Assembly (NCBI RefSeq): GCF_002263515.1
Contig: NZ_CP022752.1
Coordinates: forward strand, 2,170,001-2,234,000
Length of the DNA stretch: 64,000 bases
Reading direction: 5' to 3'
Source of the DNA: Actinopolyspora erythraea
Lineage (GTDB): Bacteria > Actinomycetota > Actinomycetes > Mycobacteriales > Pseudonocardiaceae
Of this stretch, positions 16,968 through 23,710 are shown piece by piece. Every line of letters begins with the position of its first letter. Within the stretch, counting starts at the first letter, position 1. Under the pieces are notes generated by a model that searched no databases, was not told the origin of the DNA, and worked only from the letters and a program-made list of their open reading frames with translations. The position numbers and the translations under genes are program-made.

Positions 16968-17261
16968 TTGGCAAAGACGCATCACGCGAGCGGCAAACCT
17001 CATATGAAGCGGACTCAGAGCCACTCGCATCGATCCGAGAGGGATCGAGACTCGCTAGTAATCGGAGATCGTGTAACCGTCCTGAGAGACGGTGTGAGGC
17101 TTCGAGTGCAGCTGGAGTACATCACTGCCGAGGAGGCAGAGGGATTTGCTCTCAGGAGCACTCAGAGGGTCTCTAGAGGGCAATACATCCACCTGTACCG
17201 CTCGGAGATTGTCCGTACCTCCGAGTACGGTTGTCCTATATCGCAGCTTCCGTTGGACTAA
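16968..17261 (+). CDS. First early gene, unknown
   Basis: A 97-residue basic protein starting with TTG 16968 after GGAAAGGAGGAGATAA. Residues 1-30 are His/Arg/Ser rich. The later part (DRVTVLRDGVRLRVQLEYI) looks like a small SH3-like beta-barrel. It is the gene closest to the strong promoter at 16,903 and so should be made first after infection. The family is not recognised. Confidence 0.6.
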   Translation: MAKTHHASGKPHMKRTQSHSHRSERDRDSLVIGDRVTVLRDGVRLRVQLEYITAEEAEGFALRSTQRVSRGQYIHLYRSEIVRTSEYGCPISQLPLD

Positions 17262-17275
17262 GGGATACAAAAATC

Positions 17276-17557
17276 TTGTCAGACACATATACAGCACTAC
17301 TCGATGCACGGGCCGAGTACGAGCGAGCAGCGGAAAGGCTGAGGCAGGCTCAGGAAGTACACGATAAGGCATGTAAGCGAGCTGCACTCAAAGCGACTGA
17401 CGCTGAGGATAAGTGCGATTGGTGTTTGAAACCAGGCCGGTTAAGGCCGGTTTACTCTAGGCGAGTATTTACCGGTAACTACCTTTGTGGAGATTGCCCG
17501 AGATCTCGTATGTTTGTCAGTCCTAAAGAGTTTCACAAAATGATGGGATGGATCTGA
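17276..17557 (+). CDS. Small early protein with zinc-binding motif
   Basis: A 93-residue protein, start TTG 17276 assumed (MSDTYTALLDARAEYERAAER). The first half is a charged helix likely to form a coiled coil. The second carries CDWC and, after 28 residues, CGDC, two Cys pairs that could bind zinc. The upstream GTG-less extension to 17231 overlaps the previous gene. The weak AAGGGA upstream makes the start uncertain. Function unknown. Confidence 0.55.
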   Translation: MSDTYTALLDARAEYERAAERLRQAQEVHDKACKRAALKATDAEDKCDWCLKPGRLRPVYSRRVFTGNYLCGDCPRSRMFVSPKEFHKMMGWI

Positions 17558-17851
17558 ATGCACCGCATGACCTGGACAACCACAGACGGAACCGAGCGTA
17601 CGGGGGAGTACTGGTCTCCCGGTCCCGTATCGGGTACCGCGTGGGTAATCCCAGACGATCCGGAAGAGGACGAGGGACACGCGGTGTGCGTTCAGACTCC
17701 GAAGAACGGCAACAACAAGCAACGCCGTACAGACACAAGCAAGAGCCTCGGTGAAGACCATGATGCATGGCTTGCAGGGCAGCGTCTAGCCCTGAGGCAG
17801 ATGGACAGGGTGGAGCGCATCCTAAACCGCTCACCTCGGATGAAACCGTAA
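17558..17851 (+). CDS. Small early protein, unknown
   Basis: A 97-residue protein starting at ATG 17558, immediately after the previous stop, with another ATG three codons on. It contains WTTTDGTERTGEYWSPGP, a short beta-hairpin-like start, and a basic helical C-terminus (LALRQMDRVERILNRSP). It is not recognised. The operator/promoter repeat at 17,862 follows its stop. Confidence 0.5.
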   Translation: MHRMTWTTTDGTERTGEYWSPGPVSGTAWVIPDDPEEDEGHAVCVQTPKNGNNKQRRTDTSKSLGEDHDAWLAGQRLALRQMDRVERILNRSPRMKP

Positions 17852-17861
17852 AATTTTCCTA

Positions 17862-17891
17862 CTTGACTTGGGTTCAACGTGGAAGTAGCAT
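17862..17891 (+). promoter_or_regulatory. Early promoter with operator-like -35 repeat
   Basis: TTGACT (17863-17868), 17-nt spacer, TAGCAT (17886-17891), within CTTGACTTGGGTT. The preceding TAAAATTTTCCTA is repeated exactly before the copy at 19,591. It drives the gene at 17,924. Confidence 0.68.
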
Positions 17892-17923
17892 CGAAGATGC
17901 AACATCGAACAGGAGGTAAAAGG

Positions 17924-18088
17924 ATGAGCATCAAGGCGGAACTCAAGGAACTTGAACAGGCTCGCAAAGTTGAGGTTGGCAAGCTCCGCAACCCTCAGAC
18001 TCCTCCCGAGCTTGAGGACCAGATTGCTTCCCGTATCCGGAAAATCGATGAGGAGAGGAACTTCCTCGCTGAGCTTCTGGAGTACTGA
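17924..18088 (+). CDS. Small coiled-coil early protein
   Basis: A 54-residue protein from ATG 17924, with AGGAGGTAAAAGG upstream, the best ribosome site in this region. The sequence MSIKAELKELEQARKVE...LEDQIASRIRKIDEERNFL is one charged helix, likely dimeric. The frame could extend to a GTG at 17879, but that lies inside the promoter. Function unknown. Confidence 0.65.
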   Translation: MSIKAELKELEQARKVEVGKLRNPQTPPELEDQIASRIRKIDEERNFLAELLEY

Positions 18089-18097
18089 TCGATAACA

Positions 18098-18139
18098 GCC
18101 CCGATGGTCGTAGGAGCGGTTCGACTCCGCTCCGGGGCA
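18098..18139 (+). ncRNA. tRNA-like minihelix (acceptor plus T-arm only)
   Basis: GCCCCGA pairs (6 of 7) with CCGGGGC around a 10-nt linker and a canonical T-arm, AGCGG-TTCGACT-CCGCT, with A as the discriminator base. The total is 42 nt, and D and anticodon arms are absent. The 7-66 pair is A-C, as in the element at 16133-16183. It ends 11 bp before the next promoter, so a terminator role for the hairpin is an alternative, but there is no U-tract. Confidence 0.5.
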
Positions 18140-18149
18140 CAATCCAAGA

Positions 18150-18179
18150 CTTGACTTAGGCTCATCCTTAAGCTAGGCT
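18150..18179 (+). promoter_or_regulatory. Early promoter with operator-like -35 repeat
   Basis: TTGACT (18151-18156), 17-nt spacer, TAGGCT (18174-18179), in the variant CTTGACTTAGGCT. It lies in tandem with the promoter at 18,278. Confidence 0.62.
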
Positions 18180-18276
18180 TGGTGTTGTAGCACAGAGAAT
18201 AACTCAAGAACGGTTTGGTGGAGTCGCTAAAGCGCAAGCGACGAGAGAACCTAGCAGAGGCAACCAACACCGACCA

Positions 18277-18306
18277 CTTGACTTGGGCTCGAAACACTGC
18301 TACAGT
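18277..18306 (+). promoter_or_regulatory. Early promoter with operator-like -35 repeat
   Basis: TTGACT (18278-18283), 17-nt spacer, TACAGT (18301-18306), in an exact CTTGACTTGGGCT copy. Transcription would start near 18,313. Confidence 0.72.
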
Positions 18307-18686
18307 GGATTTACAACACAAACCGAGAGCCGAACTGGCACAGTGGAAACCCGAGAGGGACTGCCGAAGGCCCGGCATCGGAAACATAATCCCTCCCTAG
18401 TGGGGCTGTCTTAGCTAGGGTCGCTCGTGGGAGCTAACGTTGGAGGAACCGAAGCGAGCGGCGTCCGAGATGATAGAAACTGGACAAAATAAGTAGCTCT
18501 GCTGCTTGCTGCGTTGGACCACTCGCCAGCCCGATTACCATCGGCAATCCCGCGAACCCAGCGTCATTAGGCCAGGGAGTATGCTCCTCACGACGCCCGA
18601 AGCAAGTATGCTGATTGCTGAGCACGGCTCAACGTCTTCGGACGTTGAGTCCTCTGAGCGATCAGCTCTAGTAAAGGAGAGTTACA
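18307..18686 (+). ncRNA. Non-coding leader or small RNA candidate
   Basis: About 380 bp between the promoter at 18,278 and the next gene. Frames here are short, lack ribosome sites and cross the promoter, so I see no protein gene. A 9-bp hairpin with a TTCG tetraloop lies at 18629-18650 (CTCAACGTC arms). The segment is either a long 5' leader of the gene at 18,687 or an independent early RNA. Confidence 0.45.
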
Positions 18687-19058
18687 GTGACACGCACGGC
18701 TCAGGAAAAGTTCCTCAACGATATCCTCCTTGGTTTCGTTAAAGGAAACGCCTTCCACTACGTTGGTAAGTTCACCATGTCACCGTTGATTGGTTTCGGT
18801 GACTACCCGGATGAGGTTTCCCGGCTCATCATCATCTACTCGGATGAGGAGGAACATTCCGGTCACTCGGTGACTACCGAGACGGTAGCTAAAGGTTTGA
18901 ATCGTATCGCTGATACCGTCAACGACATTCCTCATATGTCGTTGGATCAACGGAACAACATCTTGTTCTCGATGTTCGAGAACGATGCGAGTCACATCGA
19001 CGATTACGATTGTAATGCAATCGTAGAGGTTGGTTTGTTCGGAGAGGTTCGGTACTGA
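18687..19058 (+). CDS. Conserved-looking actinophage early protein
   Basis: A 123-residue acidic protein from GTG 18687 with AAAGGAGAG upstream. The pattern FLNDILLGFVKGNAFHYVGKF (first 40 residues), then V.....TVAKGLNRIAD and a final GLFGEVRY, recalls a small protein family common in early regions of actinophages, function unknown. It overlaps the following gene by one base (TGATG). Confidence 0.65.
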   Translation: MTRTAQEKFLNDILLGFVKGNAFHYVGKFTMSPLIGFGDYPDEVSRLIIIYSDEEEHSGHSVTTETVAKGLNRIADTVNDIPHMSLDQRNNILFSMFENDASHIDDYDCNAIVEVGLFGEVRY

Positions 19059-19267
19059 TGGACGTTTCGAAATTTGATCGTCTCCTCCTCCTTGAACAGG
19101 AGGCCCAGCAAGCTTACGTCGTGTTTCGGCACGGCGAAACCGAAGAAGATCGCACACAAGGTAAGCAAACACACCTCTCTAAGTCAGAGGAAATAAACGA
19201 GATCATTAGGTCGTTTACCCCTGAGGAACTCGACTCCTATCATCAGTTTCGTAGGGATAGGGGGTAA
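19058..19267 (+). CDS. Small early protein, unknown
   Basis: A 69-residue charged protein, MDVSKFDRLLLLEQEAQQAY, coupled to the previous gene by TGATG. It is mostly helical with an acidic C-terminal half. It is not recognised. Confidence 0.55.
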   Translation: MDVSKFDRLLLLEQEAQQAYVVFRHGETEEDRTQGKQTHLSKSEEINEIIRSFTPEELDSYHQFRRDRG

Positions 19268-19282
19268 AAATGTATCCCTCTA

Positions 19283-19480
19283 GTGAATACTTTTGAAGTA
19301 GGGGAAGGCGTTTATTATGGATCTTCCTACCTCATCGTTGACCCCCCTCTTAACGAAGAGGGTATGAGGGTTTCCACCGCTTGTGAAGTTTCGAATCTTC
19401 GACCCTACGTCGAGTCTGCTCAGGCAGACATCCCAGGAATGGAGCCGAGGCAGGGAACGAAGCACAGTCCTCTAGACTGA
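19283..19480 (+). CDS. Small early protein, unknown
   Basis: A 65-codon frame from GTG 19283 (MNTFEVGEGVYYGSSYLIVD). The VGEGVYYG..Y.I.D..L pattern suggests a small SH3-like barrel. No good ribosome site is seen near the start, so the call is tentative. Two long hairpins follow. Confidence 0.4.
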   Translation: MNTFEVGEGVYYGSSYLIVDPPLNEEGMRVSTACEVSNLRPYVESAQADIPGMEPRQGTKHSPLD

Positions 19481-19491
19481 CGTTGGCAGGC

Positions 19492-19521
19492 GAGAGCACG
19501 GGAAGTTTCTCCCGTGCTCTC
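19492..19521 (+). terminator. 12-bp perfect hairpin, possible terminator
   Basis: GAGAGCACGGGA and its exact complement around the 6-nt loop AGTTTC. No U-tract follows. It is the first of two long hairpins in tandem. Confidence 0.45.
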
Positions 19522-19540
19522 TATGGCAATTTCAGCCATC

Positions 19541-19569
19541 GTGCGAGAGGAGTCGAACTCCTCTCGCAC
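19541..19569. terminator. 12-bp perfect hairpin, possible terminator
   Basis: GTGCGAGAGGAG and its complement around the pentaloop TCGAA. It lies just before the operator repeat at 19,591, separating two early transcription units. Confidence 0.45.
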
Positions 19570-19590
19570 GCAAGCCTTAAAATTTTCCTA

Positions 19591-19603
19591 CTTGACTTTA
19601 GAG
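19591..19603 (+). promoter_or_regulatory. Operator-like repeat at a gene start
   Basis: CTTGACTTTAGAG, preceded by the same TAAAATTTTCCTA as at 17,849. A -10 at 17 nt (CTTACG) would be poor and lies inside the next gene, so this copy looks more like a stoperator than a promoter. Confidence 0.5.
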
Positions 19604-19607
19604 GGTT

Positions 19608-19790
19608 ATGGAAACTTACGAGTTTGAAATTGGAGACATCGTGTCCAACGACATAGGAATGTGTGCTCCGAGGTTCGAGATAATCCGATTTACGGAGCGA
19701 TCCGGTACGAAGCTCGCTGTAGTGAAAGAGCGAGGTAGCAGGAGTTTGCCTCGCGAGGTTGATATTCGTAGTCTTTTTCATGTAGATTAA
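19608..19790 (+). CDS. Small early protein, unknown
   Basis: A 60-residue protein, METYEFEIGDIVSNDIGMCA. The beta-rich EIGDIVSND..M.....EIIRFTERSG resembles small KOW/SH3-like phage proteins. The start is 5 bp after the operator repeat, and its first codons (ATGGAA..TTACGAG) are echoed by the next gene (GTGGAA..TTACGAG), a sign of local duplication. Confidence 0.55.
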   Translation: METYEFEIGDIVSNDIGMCAPRFEIIRFTERSGTKLAVVKERGSRSLPREVDIRSLFHVD

Positions 19791-19803
19791 TTTACTTGGG
19801 GTT
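19791..19803 (+). promoter_or_regulatory. Degenerate operator-like repeat
   Basis: TTTACTTGGGGTT matches the early repeat except at two positions and sits 3 bp before a GTG start, in the same geometry as the copies at 17,862 and 19,591. Confidence 0.4.
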
Positions 19804-19806
19804 ATC

Positions 19807-19962
19807 GTGGAATATTACGAGATTAGGAGGATGCTGGAAGATACCGACATGCCAGATCCTCACGAGTTTGCAACCGCAGTAGTCGAGCACGTCTCGACGC
19901 ACGGCCCGATTGCCTCTCTTGCCGATGCGGCTCACCACTGGACAGTGAAAGGAAACCTCTGA
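19807..19962 (+). CDS. Small early protein, unknown
   Basis: A 51-residue protein from GTG 19807 (MEYYEIRRMLEDTDMPDPHEF), a short acidic helix bundle. It is coupled to the next gene by TGATG. There is no good ribosome site, and the operator repeat abuts the start, which would fit a leaderless or near-leaderless message. Confidence 0.5.
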   Translation: MEYYEIRRMLEDTDMPDPHEFATAVVEHVSTHGPIASLADAAHHWTVKGNL

Positions 19963-20111
19963 TGTACGAAGTGTGGTTTGTACATGACATCGATGATCCG
20001 ATGGAGGATGCGAAGTTGTTCGTTTCCGGAACGGGTTACGAGACCTCTATCAAGATTCTCTTGAATCTCTTCGAGAATTTCGGAGTATATACTTGGCTGG
20101 AGGAAGTATGA
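19962..20111 (+). CDS. Small early protein, unknown
   Basis: A 49-residue protein, MYEVWFVHDIDDPMEDAKLF, overlapping both neighbours (TGATG at the start, ATGA at the end). Its composition suggests a compact alpha/beta unit. It is not recognised. Confidence 0.5.
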   Translation: MYEVWFVHDIDDPMEDAKLFVSGTGYETSIKILLNLFENFGVYTWLEEV

Positions 20112-20320
20112 CTAATCGGATGATTGGAACTCTGTTCCTGCTCCTAGCGCTCGCAGGAGCGGGCTGTAAAACCGAGGAGAACGTCCCCGCTGTTCCTGAA
20201 CAGACAACCGTGCTTCCAGGAGACGACAACAGGGACGGGACGATTCAGGAGGATGAGTCAGGATGGGACTGTGAGACCGATGGGAACCAAGTCTGCGGTC
20301 CGATGGATCGACGGTCGTAG
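20108..20320 (+). CDS. Small prophage lipoprotein
   Basis: A 70-residue protein from ATG 20108 with GGAGGAAGT upstream. Residues 1-19 form a signal peptide with the lipobox LAGAGC, so Cys20 should be lipid-modified and the protein anchored on the outer face of the cell membrane. The mature part is short and acidic with DDNRDGTIQEDESGW and two more cysteines. Small phage lipoproteins in immunity regions often block superinfection, but that role is only inferred here. Confidence 0.72.
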   Translation: MTNRMIGTLFLLLALAGAGCKTEENVPAVPEQTTVLPGDDNRDGTIQEDESGWDCETDGNQVCGPMDRRS

Positions 20321-20396
20321 CGGACTCACCAGGAGCGATGATCGTCTGTCAGGGTGGAGTGCTAGGCTCGGCGGTACCCGAGATTGAAGGAGAGGG

Positions 20397-20789
20397 ATGG
20401 GCTGGCAGCTGATCGAAAGTAAGCCTTGCTCGTATTTGGATTCAGAGACTCAAGGGGAGATAGGCTCTGGGTACAAGTTGGTTTGGTACGGCACAGAGAA
20501 TGGTGCTTGGTGGACTGCCTTGTTCAAGTATACAAGGGAGGAACTTCAGTACCGGCTAGAGGTGGAGTATCCAAAACCCGGTAAACTGTATAACGAACAC
20601 TATACTACGGACTTTTTTTCGATCAAAAAGAAAACCACTACAGGATTCCCTCGGATAGTGGAACAAAAACAACGTGCATACGAATATGATTTTGGAAGCA
20701 GTATTACATTGGCTGTAAGTCATCTTGCTAAGCAATTCACTCTAGAAGAGTTGATAGCGCATAATCCTCAATTGAATGAAGCGATCTAA
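20397..20789 (+). CDS. Hypothetical phage protein
   Basis: A 130-residue protein from ATG 20397 after AAGGAGAGG. It is rich in aromatic residues (GYKLVWYGTENGAWWTALFKY, residues 24-44) and then helical. It lies in the early region just downstream of the lipoprotein. No family was recognised. Confidence 0.55.
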   Translation: MGWQLIESKPCSYLDSETQGEIGSGYKLVWYGTENGAWWTALFKYTREELQYRLEVEYPKPGKLYNEHYTTDFFSIKKKTTTGFPRIVEQKQRAYEYDFGSSITLAVSHLAKQFTLEELIAHNPQLNEAI

Positions 20790-20803
20790 GGATTTTAGCG
20801 GCT

Positions 20804-21400
20804 ATGAGTAATCTCTACGAGATTCAGTGCGCTGCAATGCACGGGTGTGACGCGAAGATCCGCGTAGGCAGGCTCGAAGCCGATCGCTGGTCTAACCAGC
20901 GTCACGAACACCGGGTTCTTCATGAAAACGGTTGGTACAATTTTGATACGAACAAGGGTCGGTGCCCTAGACACTGGCCGAAAAGGGATTCGCAGGAATT
21001 TCCTCTTGTCACTGTCCGGTGCAGCATGAATTGCACCAACTCCACCTCTTTTTTCTTGAGACGTTTGAATTACCACTGTGACACTTTGACTTTGAATGAC
21101 AATCTCATTGATCGTGGGTGGGTGTCGTTTAAAGGACACACTATATGTGAGAAGCATTCTGTGGAGGACATGAAAAACTACCTCTATCGGCAGGGTCAAA
21201 AGCTCGCAGAAAGGTATACGGAAAAGTCCGTATTTGAAATTTCGGACATCATCAAGATCCATGATGTTTACGACGCATGGGAGCTGTGTGAGGAGAGCAC
21301 GCAGTCTCAGCGAGTCCCCGTCGATATCTTGCGAGACTTCGCAAGAGGATTTGATTCAGTACTGATGAACGCATCGCAGCGCGTTCGACTGAGTCCTTAA
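20804..21400 (+). CDS. Hypothetical Cys/His-rich phage protein
   Basis: A 198-residue protein, MSNLYEIQCAAMHGCD. Cys and His are spaced in two repeats (C..MHGC...RCPRHW; CSMNC...CEKH), which suggests two zinc-binding units of about 60-65 residues in the first two thirds. The C-terminal third is helical. It may bind nucleic acid or protein; the function is unknown. Confidence 0.6.
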   Translation: MSNLYEIQCAAMHGCDAKIRVGRLEADRWSNQRHEHRVLHENGWYNFDTNKGRCPRHWPKRDSQEFPLVTVRCSMNCTNSTSFFLRRLNYHCDTLTLNDNLIDRGWVSFKGHTICEKHSVEDMKNYLYRQGQKLAERYTEKSVFEISDIIKIHDVYDAWELCEESTQSQRVPVDILRDFARGFDSVLMNASQRVRLSP

Positions 21401-21419
21401 AAGGGTGACAAGGAGAGAA

Positions 21420-21554
21420 ATGCTGGAACAACAGCTTCCTCGTCCAGTAGTCTACTGGATGGGGCGCACGAGAGATAGCGTCATGGAGCCTGGAGATGCT
21501 CCCGAACACCCTCACCGACATGAAGTACGTCAACTACACGGGGCCTTACCCTGA
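21420..21554 (+). CDS. Small hypothetical protein
   Basis: A 44-residue frame, MLEQQLPRPVVYWMGRTRD, with AAGGAGAG before ATG 21420. It overlaps the next frame by 59 bases. At most one of the two may be functional in this form. Confidence 0.4.
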   Translation: MLEQQLPRPVVYWMGRTRDSVMEPGDAPEHPHRHEVRQLHGALP

Positions 21555-21663
21555 GCCGGGCGAGGTCCGCAAGGGTGAGTTCCAGGCGCGTAACGAACCT
21601 ATAGGTCGATGGACACACACGTTCACCGTGTATGTCCGTGCTGAGTATGAAGACGATCTCTAG
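21496..21663 (+). CDS. Small hypothetical protein
   Basis: A 55-residue frame from ATG 21496 (or ATG 21520), with GKYVNYTGPYP-like beta-rich content and GRWTHTFTVYVRAEYEDD at the end, which reads like a real protein. It ends just before a terminator hairpin. Confidence 0.45.
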   Translation: MLPNTLTDMKYVNYTGPYPEPGEVRKGEFQARNEPIGRWTHTFTVYVRAEYEDDL

Positions 21664-21672
21664 ATGAGACAG

Positions 21673-21706
21673 GCCGTGCCCTCATTACCCCAGGGCACGG
21701 CTTCCT
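21673..21706 (+). terminator. Rho-independent-type terminator of the first early unit
   Basis: A 10-bp perfect stem (GCCGTGCCCT arms, 21673-21701) with a 9-nt loop. The following TTCC is a weak tract. It separates the early genes from the repressor unit. Confidence 0.55.
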
Positions 21707-21876
21707 ACCACGTCTGTTATCAAACAGAAACCTCATGAGACATGGGTCACAGTCTTCACAAAAGGTGAAACGTTGTTTACTCTGCACCGACCAACTCCAC
21801 GGGCGGACGCAGTAACATCTTCGATCATGAGTAGGAAGTATGCGGGTATATGTAGGCAAGCCTTGCTCACTCTGTG

Positions 21877-21893
21877 TATACTTGACTTGTTAC
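21877..21893 (+). promoter_or_regulatory. Repressor-gene operator overlapping a -10-like box
   Basis: TATACT (21877-21882) runs directly into CTTGACTTGTTAC (21881-21893), 38 bp upstream of the repressor start. If the repressor binds the repeat it would cover the -10 of its own promoter. No clear -35 partner was found. Confidence 0.5.
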
Positions 21894-21930
21894 ATAACAC
21901 CCCGGTCTGCCACTGAGGTAGTGAGCTGCA

Positions 21931-22455
21931 ATGTCCAATACCCGCAAAAAAACTATCACAGACACAGTAATAGAAAATTACCTAAATTCAATAAACCCCA
22001 AGACAGGCAAGTATTATACACAAGTCGAAATAGCAGATATTTACGGCGTATCAAAACAATACATATATCAAAAAAGAAAAACCGGAAGGTATACTCCCTC
22101 ACCCAGGGAGGTTGTAAAGCAGAACTTTCCTTGGAGCGTGAAACCCGAGTTTCATAATGCATACATTCACAAACGAATAAGGGACCACGGGGAATATATG
22201 GCTTCTGGGGGAAAGCGCATGTCTGAAGACAAGCTGAAGAAACTAAAAGGTTTCTATGAAAGAATAGGAAAAGACTTCGTTGTAGAATACGACCCTAACA
22301 TACCTCCTAGTGAATATATGAAACTAGGAGGGTTCGCGTACAGAGAGCGAGAGCTCAAAGACGGAGATTTGATTATTCGAGTCAACGAATATACGACGTT
22401 GACCAATGAAGGAAAAAAGTTGTGGAGGATGCCACCTAGATTCCCCTCCATCTGA
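21931..22455 (+). CDS. Immunity repressor, L5 gp71-like
   Basis: A 174-residue protein. Residues 30-50 (TQVEIADIYGVSKQYIYQKRK) form a helix-turn-helix. The C-terminal half carries the block GEYMASGGKRMSEDKLKKLK, PNIPPSEYMKLGGFAYRER and DGDLIIRVNEYTTLTNEG..LWRMPP, which I recognise from cluster A mycobacteriophage repressors. Those bind asymmetric operators and scattered stoperators to silence the whole phage genome. The gene is A+T-richer than its neighbours and sits alone between terminator hairpins, with an operator-like repeat upstream. This should be the prophage immunity gene. Confidence 0.82.
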   Translation: MSNTRKKTITDTVIENYLNSINPKTGKYYTQVEIADIYGVSKQYIYQKRKTGRYTPSPREVVKQNFPWSVKPEFHNAYIHKRIRDHGEYMASGGKRMSEDKLKKLKGFYERIGKDFVVEYDPNIPPSEYMKLGGFAYRERELKDGDLIIRVNEYTTLTNEGKKLWRMPPRFPSI

Positions 22456-22461
22456 CGCTGT

Positions 22462-22484
22462 GAGCCCGGAGCGTATCCGGGCTC
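22462..22484 (+). terminator. Hairpin after the repressor gene
   Basis: A 9-bp perfect stem (GAGCCCGGA arms) with a GCGTA loop, 7 bp after the repressor stop. Only a short T-poor tail follows. Confidence 0.5.
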
Positions 22485-22525
22485 TATCAGTCATTCCCCG
22501 ATCCTTCCCGAAACTAGGCGCGAAT

Positions 22526-22852
22526 ATGAGTGAGAGAGTGGGAAAACTGCTCAGTTTCCCGACGTTTGTGGAAGCGTGGGCAGATGGAGACGACAATACG
22601 GTGTCCATCAGTAAATCCCCCGTCATGATGGACACCGACGAGGAGATAGAGGAGGTGTACAGATACATCTACCAATGGTGCCATTCGGAAATGGGTACAG
22701 AAACGGTTGAGAATGAGATGATGATGTTTGGGGAGGCAGACATTACGACGTATCAGCTCTACGAAGCATGCCCAGGAGAGGCAATCGATCACGTCTGCGT
22801 CGCTGAACAGGAAGGAGCTCGTTGGTTGCACACCGGTCAGTCAGCCAGCTAA
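22526..22852 (+). CDS. Hypothetical phage protein
   Basis: A 108-residue acidic protein from ATG 22526 (MSERVGKLLSFPTFVEAWADGDD). The upstream extension to 22406 overlaps the repressor and is not used. No clear ribosome site precedes it. It overlaps the nuclease gene by about 30 bases. It is not recognised. Confidence 0.5.
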   Translation: MSERVGKLLSFPTFVEAWADGDDNTVSISKSPVMMDTDEEIEEVYRYIYQWCHSEMGTETVENEMMMFGEADITTYQLYEACPGEAIDHVCVAEQEGARWLHTGQSAS

Positions 22853-23643
22853 CCCAGTACGACCGTTGCCCATACTCGTACTACCTGAGCCGGATAGCTC
22901 AGGTATGGGAGCGTCCAGCGACATGGAGCCCTAAAGGGCTGGGAGTCCACGAGGCGGCGGAGGCGTTCGAACGTTCCGGACGTACAATGTCGCTAGACGA
23001 GATGCAAGACAGGTTCTCAGAGTCGTACACGAAGCACATTAACCGACTCTGCCAGGATACACCGAACTTTGAGTTCTGGTTCCCGTCCGGCCCGTACAGG
23101 GCTGGACAGGCATACACGGGGAGGAACGGGAGGTACTACCTCTCGGACATCGAGAGACAGCATCGGGACGGTCTAGAGCAGGTGGAGCGGTACCGGTGGT
23201 ACTACACCGATACTGCTCCCCTGGAGCAGATCTGGACAACTCCGGACGGTACTCCAGCGATCGAGCTGGGGTTTTCGTTAGACCTAGACGGCGTTCCGGT
23301 GAGAGGGTTTATCGATCAGGTAATCGAGCATCCGGAACATGGTCCATACGTGCGAGATATCAAATCCGGCAGGTCTCCAGGAGACGACTTCCAGTTAGGC
23401 GTGTACGCGGTCGCTCTGGAGGCTGAGTATGAAATCTCAGTTCCGCTAGGGGATTACTGGATGGGTAGGCTAGGAAGGCCTACAGCAGAGCCGTACAAGC
23501 TCTCGTACTGGACTCGTGAGCGCATTACAGAGGAGTTTCACCGGATCGATTCGCTAATTCAACGCGAGGAATTTCCAGCCGATCCGGATGAACAGAAGTG
23601 CGCAACGTGCGCGGTAGCGACCTCGTGTGAGTTCAAAATTTAA
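22822..23643 (+). CDS. Cas4/RecB-like PD-(D/E)XK nuclease with Fe-S cysteines
   Basis: A 273-residue protein starting TTG 22822, with GAAGGAG 5 nt upstream. It opens SVSQLTQYDRCPYSYYL with Cys16 and ends CATCAVATSCEF (Cys260, 263, 269), the four-cysteine cluster of Cas4/AddB-type nucleases. The catalytic centre is GFIDQVIE and VRDIKSGR (about residues 172-196). Cluster A phages carry such a gene (L5 gp69). It acts on DNA ends in phage recombination or replication; it is not linked to a CRISPR array here. Confidence 0.85.
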   Translation: MVAHRSVSQLTQYDRCPYSYYLSRIAQVWERPATWSPKGLGVHEAAEAFERSGRTMSLDEMQDRFSESYTKHINRLCQDTPNFEFWFPSGPYRAGQAYTGRNGRYYLSDIERQHRDGLEQVERYRWYYTDTAPLEQIWTTPDGTPAIELGFSLDLDGVPVRGFIDQVIEHPEHGPYVRDIKSGRSPGDDFQLGVYAVALEAEYEISVPLGDYWMGRLGRPTAEPYKLSYWTRERITEEFHRIDSLIQREEFPADPDEQKCATCAVATSCEFKI

Positions 23644-23663
23644 TACAGGACCATAAGACGACT

Positions 23664-23689
23664 GGAGGCTCTCAGGAGCCTCCTTTTTT
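23664..23689 (+). terminator. Rho-independent terminator
   Basis: GGAGGCTC-TCAG-GAGCCTCC followed by six T. It ends the repressor-nuclease segment. Confidence 0.8.
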
Positions 23690-23710
23690 ATGTCCCATAA
23701 AAGGAGAGAA

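Noticed and set aside
18215-18400. A 61-codon frame in the early control region
   Set aside because: It runs through the promoter at 18,278 and has no ribosome site or protein-like character.
22822-23643. Cas4-like gene as part of a CRISPR system
   Set aside because: No repeat-spacer array or other cas genes are present; the gene fits the cluster A phage nuclease.
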